Shown: positions 42,338 to 50,945 of the stretch, piece after piece
How the letters are laid out: every line of letters starts with the position of its first letter
Position numbering within the stretch: position 1 is the stretch's first letter
Position numbers and translations under genes: made by a program
Source: Taishania pollutisoli
GTDB lineage: Bacteria > Bacteroidota > Bacteroidia > Flavobacteriales_D > Crocinitomicaceae
Length of the DNA stretch: 64,000 nucleotides
Direction of reading: 5' to 3'
NCBI RefSeq assembly: GCF_014518315.1
Contig: NZ_JACVEL010000010.1
Coordinates: forward strand, 62,001-126,000
The notes under the pieces: generated by a model
What the model was told of the DNA's origin: nothing
Seen by the model: only the letters and a program-made list of their open reading frames with translations
Databases searched by the model: none

Positions 42338-44644
42338 TTAATGAAACGTCCACCGAATCCCCAAAAATCCCCTGATTCCCTGATTCGGTCCGTATACATA
42401 CGACGGATCAAATGTAAGCCCATACGGATTATCCGGTGTCACAACAACCTGTCCGGATCCGTCAAACTGGACTTGTTTATCAAACGGATCTGCAGAGCGG
42501 GCAATTAAAAACGGTACTCCTTTTGCAGGTGTCCAGTTCAACAGATTTTTCACACCGCCATACACCTCTATCCCATGTCTGAATGTTTTTGTCAGCTGCA
42601 TATTCTGAATGCTCCACCACGGAGAATATGTATCTCTCGGGTCTGCAGGCCCCAGTAAAGGTAATCGCATCGGGCTGTATACATTTCCGGTGTAATCAAT
42701 CGTTAATCCGATTTTCCGAATTGTGTAACCAATGTTCCAGACACCTGTAAACCGTTCTGAAAACAGTTGACGCTCCTTTATTCCTTCTTCCACACTATAT
42801 ACATCCATGAGCGTACCTCCTACCCTGGCTTTTAATCCGTTCTTCAGGGACAGATCCAGGTTAAGTGTCAACCCCTGTGAAACAGCATGCCCATCCAGGT
42901 TATCATAAATGATCTGATTTGCATTGGTTTCGTAATCAGGAATAATTTTATTGTTAAAATAGGTATAGAAAATCGTTGCATCCACTCCTAAAAAAGTACC
43001 GTTTCCGGTTATGATGTGCTTCACAAAATTCACATTCCCGTTCCAGGATGTTTCCGGTTTCAATTCTGACACAAAAATGACTTCTCTTGCTCCTGTCAAA
43101 GCGGCATGATCCTCTGTAAAAACATTTGCCACCCGGTATCCGTTTCCGACACTTACCCGAACAACATTTTTACGATTGTCGGAATTCCATTTGTAGTTTA
43201 ATCGCGGCGTGAGAATTGTTCCGTGCAACGAATTATAGTCAAAGCGAAGCCCCAATAATAATTTATGATTGGGATGCAATGTCAGTTCATCCTGAACAAA
43301 GAACCCGGGTAACTGCATGTGTGAAGGTCGGTTCTTCCCTCCCGTTAATGTATCGAAAGTACTTGTTGCCGGTGTATTATCGTCATAGTAAGTATACCTG
43401 TATGTCGCTCCGACCAGCAGATCGTGTCTTCCAATCGTTTTATACCAGGTTAACTGGCCGAAACCGATGTATTGCTGTGCCAGGTAGGGTACATCCCCGT
43501 ACACACTATTCTGATCGTGTCCGTTTCCACTAAATTGAAACAGAATTTTTTCCTCCAAGGGCAATGCATAGGCTCCGAATAATTCCCATCGGTTGGTGTA
43601 AATACTTTCTCCATAAATGCTGTCACCACCCCGGAAAGAACGGTTCCAGCCCATTTCTCCTCCCCAACGATCTTCGTAAATATACCGGGCAGCAATAGAA
43701 AACAATCGATTTTCCCTGCGATCAAAGTTCCATTTGTTGAATACCGAAATCCGGTGCTGCAAGGTCACATCTGTAAACCCGTCTTTGTTTTTATCGACAG
43801 GAAGCTGGTAATTGAAATAATTGATCCCTACTAAAGACTGTGTTTTCTTGCCTGCTTTAAATTTTCCTGAAATATCTGCATTCAATTCTCCCCAGGAAGT
43901 TCCGAAAACATCCGCAGAAAGCAACGGTGCATTGGTTGTCTTTTTGGTAATGATATTGATCAGTCCTCCGACAGCCTCACTCCCGTACAAAGTAGACGCG
44001 GGGCCTTTCACCACCTCTACCCGATCGATCAACGCCTGCGGAATACCGCTTAATCCGTAAACAGACGAAAGACCACTGACAATGGGCATTCCGTCAATCA
44101 GAATCATGGTATACGGGCCTTCCAATCCATTGATGTGAATGTCACCTGTATTACACACATTGCAATTAACTTGCGGACGGACACCATTAATCTGCTGCAA
44201 TGCCTCAAAAATAGACGGATTGGGATTGGCTTTAAAAAATTTGTCTGTATACACCTCTACAGGAACCGGGCTATCCAGTTTTGATACTTCTTTCATTGTG
44301 CCGGATACCACCACTTCATCGATGCTTTTTTCAGGTTGCTTTAATTCAATATCCAGGTGATATAACTGTTCTTGTTCAATCCGGATCATCCGCGTTGTCT
44401 TCTCATAGCCGTAAGCTGACACCATCAACTCATACGCTCCTGAAGGTACCGAAGTAACCTGATAATTCCCGCCTGCATCCGCCTGCACATTGAATGATGT
44501 TCCTTTTACAAAAATCAATGCAAAGGGAACGGGTTCTCCTTCACTGGTAATCCTGCCGTGAATAGTAGTACTCTGAGAAAATGAAAATCCCGCCAGAAAC
44601 AGAAAGAAAAGGATGCCCCAATATGATTTATTCAAAAAAAACAT
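42338..44644 (-). CDS. TonB-dependent receptor, probably for metal uptake
   Basis: A 768-residue outer-membrane receptor. After a signal peptide (FLFLAGFSFSQ) comes a carboxypeptidase-regulatory-like domain (about 25-105), a TonB-box-like region SIDEVVVSGT, the plug (about 120-235; TGDIHINGLEGPYTMILIDG, RVEVVKGPASTLYGSEAVGG) and a beta barrel ending in Phe-His (GIRWTFH). The plug's Cys pair NCNVCNTG is seen in Bacteroidota receptors of this group. A DtxR-family regulator is divergent, with its dyad operator inside this gene's promoter, so iron or manganese control is likely. The exact ligand (siderophore, heme or free metal chelate) is unknown. Confidence 0.92.
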   Translation of the reverse strand: MFFLNKSYWGILFFLFLAGFSFSQSTTIHGRITSEGEPVPFALIFVKGTSFNVQADAGGNYQVTSVPSGAYELMVSAYGYEKTTRMIRIEQEQLYHLDIELKQPEKSIDEVVVSGTMKEVSKLDSPVPVEVYTDKFFKANPNPSIFEALQQINGVRPQVNCNVCNTGDIHINGLEGPYTMILIDGMPIVSGLSSVYGLSGIPQALIDRVEVVKGPASTLYGSEAVGGLINIITKKTTNAPLLSADVFGTSWGELNADISGKFKAGKKTQSLVGINYFNYQLPVDKNKDGFTDVTLQHRISVFNKWNFDRRENRLFSIAARYIYEDRWGGEMGWNRSFRGGDSIYGESIYTNRWELFGAYALPLEEKILFQFSGNGHDQNSVYGDVPYLAQQYIGFGQLTWYKTIGRHDLLVGATYRYTYYDDNTPATSTFDTLTGGKNRPSHMQLPGFFVQDELTLHPNHKLLLGLRFDYNSLHGTILTPRLNYKWNSDNRKNVVRVSVGNGYRVANVFTEDHAALTGAREVIFVSELKPETSWNGNVNFVKHIITGNGTFLGVDATIFYTYFNNKIIPDYETNANQIIYDNLDGHAVSQGLTLNLDLSLKNGLKARVGGTLMDVYSVEEGIKERQLFSERFTGVWNIGYTIRKIGLTIDYTGNVYSPMRLPLLGPADPRDTYSPWWSIQNMQLTKTFRHGIEVYGGVKNLLNWTPAKGVPFLIARSADPFDKQVQFDGSGQVVVTPDNPYGLTFDPSYVYGPNQGIRGFLGIRWTFH

Positions 44645-44669
44645 GTCGCCAACTCTATTATTTCATTTG

Positions 44670-44699
44670 CAAAATTATAAAGTTAGACATATCTAACAA
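44670..44699 (-). promoter_or_regulatory. Promoter of the TonB receptor with dyad operator in the spacer
   Basis: Reverse-strand TTG (44699-44697), exactly 19 bp, TAATTTTG (44677-44670). The dyad GTTAGA-CATA-TCTAAC at 44682-44697 occupies nearly the whole spacer, so a bound repressor would block RNA polymerase. The predicted leader is about 20 nt. Confidence 0.75.
44682..44697. promoter_or_regulatory. Putative DtxR-family operator
   Basis: GTTAGACATATCTAAC has perfect 6-bp arms around CATA. It lies between the TonB receptor and the divergent DtxR-like gene, in the receptor's promoter spacer and directly before the regulator's -7 element TATTTTTG (44701-44708), so it could control both. Confidence 0.65.
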
Positions 44700-44752
44700 A
44701 TATTTTTGATAAAAATTTCAAATTTCTGTTCTCATTGACTACTTTTAGGGGT

Positions 44753-45409
44753 GTGAATTCACTAGCAGAAGAAAATTATTTAAAAGCCTTGTTCAACTTA
44801 GCAGGAGAGAGCGGAGTAGTGAACGTCAATGAGTTATCCCGTCACCTGAACATTAAGATGCCAACAGTGACGAGTATGATGAAAAAGCTTTCGGCCAAAA
44901 ATCTGGTTCACTACGAAAGTTATAAGCCATTAAAATTAACGGAAGAAGGTGAGAAAAGAGCAGCCGCTATTATTCGCAAACATCGGTTAACAGAAATGTT
45001 TCTTGTAGAAAAAATGGGATTTGGCTGGGAACAGGTGCATGATATTGCAGAACAGATTGAGCACATTCAGTCGCCTTTATTTTTTGAAAAAATGGATGCG
45101 TTGCTCGGTTATCCTAAATTTGATCCGCATGGCTCTCCCATACCGGATAAAGACGGAAAAATGAAGTGGAAAGAATTCCATAAGCTCAGTGATTGTCTGC
45201 CGGGGGAAGAAGTTATCCTGGGAGCAGTCATCAACAATTCGAGTGAATTTTTACAATTTCTCAATAGCAGGGATTTACGGTTGGGGCTTTCTATTTCTAT
45301 TCTTTCCGTTGAATCATTCGATAAAACAATGGTGGTTCATTATGAAAATCATCCTGCCGAAACACTGAGTCATACGGTATGTGAACGACTACTGGTGGAC
45401 AAACAATAA
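44753..45409 (+). CDS. DtxR/MntR-family metal-dependent transcriptional regulator
   Basis: A 218-residue regulator. The GTG at 44753 is chosen because it gives the family's usual beginning (NSLAEENYLKALFNLA); a TTG six codons upstream is the other option. An N-terminal winged helix (about 1-65; IKMPTVTSMMKKLSAKNLV) binds DNA, the dimer and metal domain has RKHRLTEMFLVEKMG and HDIAEQIEHIQS, and DPHGSPIP marks the usual linker. The C-terminal 65 residues form an SH3/FeoA-like domain. Metal specificity (Fe or Mn) cannot be decided. It is divergent from a TonB receptor and has a dyad operator in between. Confidence 0.92.
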   Translation: MNSLAEENYLKALFNLAGESGVVNVNELSRHLNIKMPTVTSMMKKLSAKNLVHYESYKPLKLTEEGEKRAAAIIRKHRLTEMFLVEKMGFGWEQVHDIAEQIEHIQSPLFFEKMDALLGYPKFDPHGSPIPDKDGKMKWKEFHKLSDCLPGEEVILGAVINNSSEFLQFLNSRDLRLGLSISILSVESFDKTMVVHYENHPAETLSHTVCERLLVDKQ

Positions 45410-45429
45410 TCTTATTTTACATCATTTTT

Positions 45430-46311
45430 ATGCAATTAAACCAACAACTAAAAGGTGCTGTGCTTGTTTTTCTGGGAGCAATGAGCTATGGTATCTTAGC
45501 CACTATTGTCAAATTCGCCAACAACCAGGGGATCCACACCAGTGTACTCACTTTTATGCAATTCGCTGTGGGTGTTTGTTTCCTGATCGTACTGGCGCGA
45601 TTTCAGCAAAAGCAAAGCAAGGCGAGATTAAAACGCGCTTCCAAAATAAAATTAGTACTGTTCGGAACGACCTTCGGTATGACTAGTATTTTTTATTACA
45701 TGTCTATTCAGTACATCCCGGTATCTATGGGAATCATTCTCCTGATGCAATCCATCTGGATGAGTGTCGTACTGGAAGCACTGTTAAGTCGTACATTTCC
45801 CAATCCGTTAAAAATCATCGGAACGATTACCATCCTCGTTGGTACCGCACTGGCAACAAATGTATTGGTCGAAGTAGCTTCCATTGACTGGAGAGGAATC
45901 GGGCTCGGAATGATGGCGGCAAGTTCCTACACTATCTCCCTGTATGCATCCAGCAACATTGAAACCGGACATAAGAATGCCGTGAGAAGTCAATACCTGA
46001 TTTCAGGTGGACTCCTGTTCGTGCTCGTTTACTGGAATTATGATATCATTACCTATTTCACATCAACAAGCGGATTGTTGTGGGGAGCTTTACTCGCTTT
46101 GTTCGGAACCATTATTCCTCCTTTGCTCTTTACAAAAGGAATTCCGTTAGTGGGTATCGGAATCGGTGCCATTATTGCTGCTGTTGAAATTCCGGTATCC
46201 ATTTTATCCGCGCATATTATTCTGGATGAACGAATTGCCATGCTGCAATGTATCGGAGTATTGGTTATTCTTGTCTCTGTAATCCTGGTTAATAAAAGTT
46301 CTGTCAAATAA
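45430..46311 (+). CDS. EamA-family (DMT) transporter
   Basis: A 293-residue inner-membrane protein with about ten hydrophobic helices in two EamA repeats (about 8-140 and 150-290). The typical pattern GAMSYGILATIVKFANNQG opens the first repeat, and PVSILSAHIILDERIAMLQCIGVLVI lies in the last, including the family's (D)ER motif. Substrates are varied small metabolites and unknown here. It follows the DtxR-like gene by 20 bp, so it may share its transcript and regulation. Confidence 0.88.
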   Translation: MQLNQQLKGAVLVFLGAMSYGILATIVKFANNQGIHTSVLTFMQFAVGVCFLIVLARFQQKQSKARLKRASKIKLVLFGTTFGMTSIFYYMSIQYIPVSMGIILLMQSIWMSVVLEALLSRTFPNPLKIIGTITILVGTALATNVLVEVASIDWRGIGLGMMAASSYTISLYASSNIETGHKNAVRSQYLISGGLLFVLVYWNYDIITYFTSTSGLLWGALLALFGTIIPPLLFTKGIPLVGIGIGAIIAAVEIPVSILSAHIILDERIAMLQCIGVLVILVSVILVNKSSVK

Positions 46312-46427
46312 CGATCGGGCAGTATTTACCGGAAACCCGAAACTGAATTTTTTCATAAAAAACTGTTAGATTCTGCTTTTATTTTTATTTTTTTTCTTCT
46401 TTTTTAACAATCAGAGGATTAAATACC

Positions 46428-46472
46428 TATATTTGCACCTCAATTACTATACCCACTTTAACTGGTAATTGA
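46428..46472 (+). promoter_or_regulatory. -7 element and 5'-end hairpin of the T9SS cassette
   Basis: TATATTTG at 46428-46435 is an exact -7 element (no clear -33). Beginning at the expected start of transcription, TCAATTAC (46440-46447) and GTAATTGA (46465-46472) form a perfect 8-bp stem with a 17-nt loop, leaving a leader of about 60 nt before the ATG at 46505. Confidence 0.55.
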
Positions 46473-46504
46473 TAAAAGCTTTTTAACAACAGACAAAAGA
46501 TTTT

Positions 46505-49500
46505 ATGAACACTATCACTGAAAAAAGGAAGCACTTACACGTGTTTATTTTATTTTTTTCCATTTTTTTTTCGCTTTCTAACTATTCGTCCGCACAAAAA
46601 GACACATTGTTTTGGTTTGCTCCTCCGAATGCATCCAGCGGTTTAGGTGACAGCCCTGTTCACATTCACCTGACAGCATACGCCAATCCAGCGACTGTAA
46701 CAATGAGTATTCCTGCAAATCCCGGTTTTACTCCGATAACGGTATTGGTTCCTGCCAATACGAACCAGCAGATCGATTTAAGCAGTTTTATTGCAAGTAT
46801 TGAGTCCTCTGCGGGGAATGTTGTTTCCAATAACGGAATTAAAATCACATCATCGGCACGCATATCAGCCAGCTATTCGATCAACAGCACAAACAATAAA
46901 GAATTGTTCAGTCTCAAAGGAGTCAACGCGTTGGGAACAAATTTCTATACACCTTTTCAAAAATACTGGGCCAATTCAACCACAACCCCCGCTTCCTTTT
47001 CATCCATTGAGATTGTTGCCACAGAAGATAATACAACTGTTCTGATCACTCCCCGGACAGCAATTACAGGACATATAGCAAATACTTCTTTTTCTGTCGT
47101 GTTAAATGCCGGGCAAACATACAGTGCACGAGATATGAACACATCAGCAGCAACTTCTCTTGCAGGATCCATTGTCTCCTCCAACAAACCGGTCGCCGTT
47201 ACGATTTTTGAAGATGGTCTGGCCAATGCATCTTGTTCCGATGCCATCGGAGAACAGCTGACAAATATCAATCAACTGGGAACAAAACACATTGTCAGAA
47301 AAGGACCGGGAAGTACAGACCGGGTTTACGTCCTGGCAACACAAAACGGTACCAATTTAACCATCCATACTTCCACAACTACGACCACTACCATCAGTTG
47401 GAGTGAAACGCACGAGATTACTTTAACAGATGACATCGCTTATATTGAATCCAATAAACCCGTGTACGTCTATCATGTCAGTTCAATGGGATGTGAATTG
47501 GGGGCATCACAAGTACCCAATGTATTTTGCGCCGGAGACTATGTTACATCGGCCTACAGAAATTCAGCAGATGACTTTGGTGTTGTAGTATACACCCGTA
47601 CCGGATATGAAGGGCTATTCACTGTTAACGGAACTGCGGGCATCATCAATGCCGGAGATTTTACGAATGTTCCGGGAACAGGTGGTGCGTTTAAAGTTGC
47701 CCAAAAGTTCTTTTCCACTTCCGAAATACCTTCCGGATCACTGGCAGTAATTGAAAACTCAGGAGACATTTTCGGACTTGCTGTATTAGAAGGAAACCCT
47801 TCGAACGGATACAGTTATGCCTTTTTATCAGATTATATCAGCAAACCATACGTCAACGCAGGTACGGATGATACCGTATGTGCAAATGTCAGTTTTCCTT
47901 TGAATGGTGTTGTCGGCGGAGGTACCCTGACGGGAACATGGAGTAGTACCGGATATGGTTCATTTGCTTACGGTCTCAATAATCTGACAAATGAATACAT
48001 CCCCAGTCATCTGGACGTATTGATCAATCCTGTCAAAATTATCCTGACATCTGATGCATCTTGTCCTTCCAAAAAAGACACACTGTATTTAACGGTCAAC
48101 CAACAGCCGTTAGTGAACGCGTCTGCAGATCAAACGGTGTGTGCAAATAATGCGCTTACATCGCTCAACGGAACGATTCAGGGAGGAGCATCAACAGGAA
48201 TCTGGTCGTCCGCAGGAGGAGGAATTTTCTCTCCCGGAGCAACGTCATTGAATGCGACTTACGCACCCTCTCCATCCGAAATCGCGGCGGGAAATGCTAC
48301 GCTTGTACTGACTTCCACCAATAACGGAAACTGTCTGGCGGAAACAGATACCATGCACATCAATATCACACCCCCACCGGTTGTATCAATTTCAATGGAT
48401 ACCATCATTGTATGTGCCAACAACAACCTTGTATCACTGAACGGATCCGTTTCAGGAGCTTCAACAACAGGTGTATGGAACAGCACGGGAGATGGGGTGT
48501 TTTCACCGAATAATATTTCTTTATCAACAACTTATTACCCCGGATTAAATGATATTGCCTTTGAGAACAACTGGATTTATCTCCGTTCCACATCCAACGG
48601 AAATTGCCTTCAGGAAAGAGATAGTGTGTATATCATTTATACAGATGCACCCACGATTAATGCAGGAAATAATGACCTGGTTTGTTCAAACGACGCACTG
48701 ATTACTCTGAACGGAAATATTTCCGGCGGGGCGACAACAGGAATCTGGTCCGGTGGAGCTGGTACATTCTCTCCTTCCAATACCCATCTGAATGCAACCT
48801 ATACTCCGACAGCTTCTGAAGTTTCATCCGGACAGATTGTACTGACACTCACCTCTACCAACAATGGAAACTGTGTCGCAGTGAATGATGTCGTACAATA
48901 TGTATTCGTTGCTCCACCTTATGCCAATTTCAGTAGTCAGGATAACTGCCTTGGAGTTGTTGCTCAATTCACTAATTTCTCTCTGGCAGGATACGGAACC
49001 ATTACCAATACAGATTGGAATTTCGGAGACGGAGGAACTTCAACAGGTACAAATCCTGCTCACCTGTACACACAACCCGGTCAATATGGTATCACCCTCA
49101 TTGTCACCAATAGTGTCGGTTGTACAGATACAACCAATCAAACGATTGATATTTTTGAACTTCCTGTGGCTGGCTTTTTGTTCAGTGCCAACTGTACCAA
49201 TAATCAACGGGTGGTTTCCTTTACCGACAATTCAACCTCAACGGATCAGGTCAACTATTGGTATTATGATTTCGGAGGACAGGGAACGGTTCAAACCCGT
49301 GATGCAACGTTCACCTTTCCGAATCCCGGAAGTTACGATGTCTCGCACATTATTTCCACTGTCAACGGATGTTCGGACACCATTAATCAACAAGTAGTGA
49401 TCACCCCTCTGCCTGAAGCCGGTTTTTCATACAACTTCACAAGTGGTGTCAACGTGGGAACAACATTTAACTTTATTGACACATCCCTTTATTCCAGTGC

Positions 49501-49948
49501 TTATCAGTGGGATTTCGGAAACGGACAAACATCGACGGCACAGCACCCATCAACGATTTACTTTCAGAACGGATTATTTCCGGTTGTTCAGTATGTATAT
49601 GACAACCTCGGATGTTTTGACAGCACCATTGTCTGGGTGGAAATTGACAATGTAACATCAGAAATCAGCACATTGATTCCCAACGTTATTTCACCGAACG
49701 GAGATGGTCTGAATGACGTCTGGAAACTTTCATTTATCGAATTACTCTATCCGAACGCAATTGTAGAAATCTACAATGAGTGGGGACAACAATTATTCCG
49801 GTCTGAAGGATACACCGAACCGTGGGATGGTCGTTTCCAGGGAGAAGAAGTTCCTGACGGGAACTATTTCTATATCATCAACCTGAATGAGGACATTGCA
49901 AAACCTGTGTACAAAGGGGCACTATTAGTACTGAGAAAAAAGAAATAA
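46505..49948 (+). CDS. IgGFc-binding-like surface protein with PKD repeats and type B T9SS sorting domain (1)
   Basis: A 1147-residue exported protein. After the signal peptide (ending SNYSSAQ) residues about 30-445 match an IgGFc-binding-protein-like domain (FSLKGVNALGTNFYTPFQKY, IVATEDNTTVLITP, CSDAIGEQLTNINQLGTK, YVYHVSSMGCELGASQVP). Four Cys-containing repeats of about 90 residues follow (about 448-805), of the form VNAGxxDxVC, LNGxxxGGxxTGxWSxxG, LTSTNNGNC. Three PKD domains lie at about 806-1055 (WNFGDGGTSTG, YDFGGQGTV, WDFGNGQTST). The CTD is a standard type B form, PNVISPNGDGLNDVWKL to YKGALLVLRKK. A PorP/SprF gene starts 6 bp after the stop. Confidence 0.9.
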   Translation: MNTITEKRKHLHVFILFFSIFFSLSNYSSAQKDTLFWFAPPNASSGLGDSPVHIHLTAYANPATVTMSIPANPGFTPITVLVPANTNQQIDLSSFIASIESSAGNVVSNNGIKITSSARISASYSINSTNNKELFSLKGVNALGTNFYTPFQKYWANSTTTPASFSSIEIVATEDNTTVLITPRTAITGHIANTSFSVVLNAGQTYSARDMNTSAATSLAGSIVSSNKPVAVTIFEDGLANASCSDAIGEQLTNINQLGTKHIVRKGPGSTDRVYVLATQNGTNLTIHTSTTTTTTISWSETHEITLTDDIAYIESNKPVYVYHVSSMGCELGASQVPNVFCAGDYVTSAYRNSADDFGVVVYTRTGYEGLFTVNGTAGIINAGDFTNVPGTGGAFKVAQKFFSTSEIPSGSLAVIENSGDIFGLAVLEGNPSNGYSYAFLSDYISKPYVNAGTDDTVCANVSFPLNGVVGGGTLTGTWSSTGYGSFAYGLNNLTNEYIPSHLDVLINPVKIILTSDASCPSKKDTLYLTVNQQPLVNASADQTVCANNALTSLNGTIQGGASTGIWSSAGGGIFSPGATSLNATYAPSPSEIAAGNATLVLTSTNNGNCLAETDTMHINITPPPVVSISMDTIIVCANNNLVSLNGSVSGASTTGVWNSTGDGVFSPNNISLSTTYYPGLNDIAFENNWIYLRSTSNGNCLQERDSVYIIYTDAPTINAGNNDLVCSNDALITLNGNISGGATTGIWSGGAGTFSPSNTHLNATYTPTASEVSSGQIVLTLTSTNNGNCVAVNDVVQYVFVAPPYANFSSQDNCLGVVAQFTNFSLAGYGTITNTDWNFGDGGTSTGTNPAHLYTQPGQYGITLIVTNSVGCTDTTNQTIDIFELPVAGFLFSANCTNNQRVVSFTDNSTSTDQVNYWYYDFGGQGTVQTRDATFTFPNPGSYDVSHIISTVNGCSDTINQQVVITPLPEAGFSYNFTSGVNVGTTFNFIDTSLYSSAYQWDFGNGQTSTAQHPSTIYFQNGLFPVVQYVYDNLGCFDSTIVWVEIDNVTSEISTLIPNVISPNGDGLNDVWKLSFIELLYPNAIVEIYNEWGQQLFRSEGYTEPWDGRFQGEEVPDGNYFYIINLNEDIAKPVYKGALLVLRKKK

Positions 49949-49954
49949 TAAACC

Positions 49955-50926
49955 ATGAATAAACTGTTCTATTTTATCGCATTGGTGGTTTTAACAACAC
50001 TACCGGCACGCGCACAGCAGATGGGTATTTACTCCAACTACATGATGAACCGGTTCTATTACAACGCAGCCGTTGCCGGAAGCCAGGAAGTACATGTATT
50101 CAATGCCGGATATCGCAATCAGTGGGTTGGTTTTGAGAACGCACCTTCCAACTTCAACTTCAATGTTCACGGTTCTGTCCGCAGTGAGGGAAAAATCGGT
50201 TACGGACTCGGTTTGTACAATGAAAATTCCGGTTTGATGAACACAACAGGTGTGCATTTAAATTATGCCCATCATTTTAAGTTATCGGAAACACTAAAAC
50301 TGGGATTAGGAATTCAACCCGGATTCATTCAATACCGGATTCGTTTGTATGATGCCATCATGGCGGACGAGGGTGATCAGGTACTCACCGGAAGTGTTTA
50401 TTCTACCAACGCGGTTGATGTAAACATGGGGTTCAACCTCTATTCTTCTAAATTTTTCGTCATGGGATCCGCGCAACGTATGCTGGGAAGAGCAATTCAA
50501 TTCACAGGATACAATTCTCAGTTACAATTTCATTTCAATCTGATTGCCGGGTACAATTTTGTCTTTGAGAAGAAAAAGATAGAACTCCAGCCAAGTGTAT
50601 TGATTCGGTATACCAAACCTGTACCTGTGCAAGTGTCCGGTATGTTGAGAGCCATGTATGACAAAAAATACTGGTTGGGGCTGATCTACCGCCACGACGA
50701 CGCAATTGGAATCAATGCCGGATTTGTATGGAAAGAACGTTTCACGATTGCCTACGGATATGATTTTTCTGTCAACGGCTTGAGAAAGTACAACTCCGGT
50801 TCCCACGAAGTAATGCTTTCCATTATCCTGAATAAGAAAAAACCGGTTTCACTGGAAGAAGAGGACGATCAATTGAACAAGAGTATTCTGGAAAACACGA
50901 GTACGAAGAGTAACACAAAGAACTAA
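49955..50926 (+). CDS. PorP/SprF family T9SS outer-membrane protein (1)
   Basis: A 323-residue outer-membrane barrel of the PorP/SprF family. Signal peptide (MNKLFYFIALVVLTTLPARA), then the family opening QQMGIYSNYMMNRFYYNAAVAGS (mostly 'N-P/A-A-x-A-G') and AGYRNQWVGFENAP. The body alternates strands with aromatic residues. SprF is required for secretion or attachment of its specific adhesin SprB; PorP-like genes next to T9SS substrates are thought to serve them. This one sits 6 bp after adhesin 1 and 19 bp before adhesin 2. The C-terminal 30 residues are charged and would face the periplasm. Confidence 0.92.
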   Translation: MNKLFYFIALVVLTTLPARAQQMGIYSNYMMNRFYYNAAVAGSQEVHVFNAGYRNQWVGFENAPSNFNFNVHGSVRSEGKIGYGLGLYNENSGLMNTTGVHLNYAHHFKLSETLKLGLGIQPGFIQYRIRLYDAIMADEGDQVLTGSVYSTNAVDVNMGFNLYSSKFFVMGSAQRMLGRAIQFTGYNSQLQFHFNLIAGYNFVFEKKKIELQPSVLIRYTKPVPVQVSGMLRAMYDKKYWLGLIYRHDDAIGINAGFVWKERFTIAYGYDFSVNGLRKYNSGSHEVMLSIILNKKKPVSLEEEDDQLNKSILENTSTKSNTKN

Positions 50927-50945
50927 CTGAAAAAACACCTGTATT

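Noticed and set aside
48885-49397. A 170-residue forward open frame within the first IgGFc-like adhesin
   Set aside because: It overlaps PKD-repeat coding sequence in another frame and has no recognisable content.
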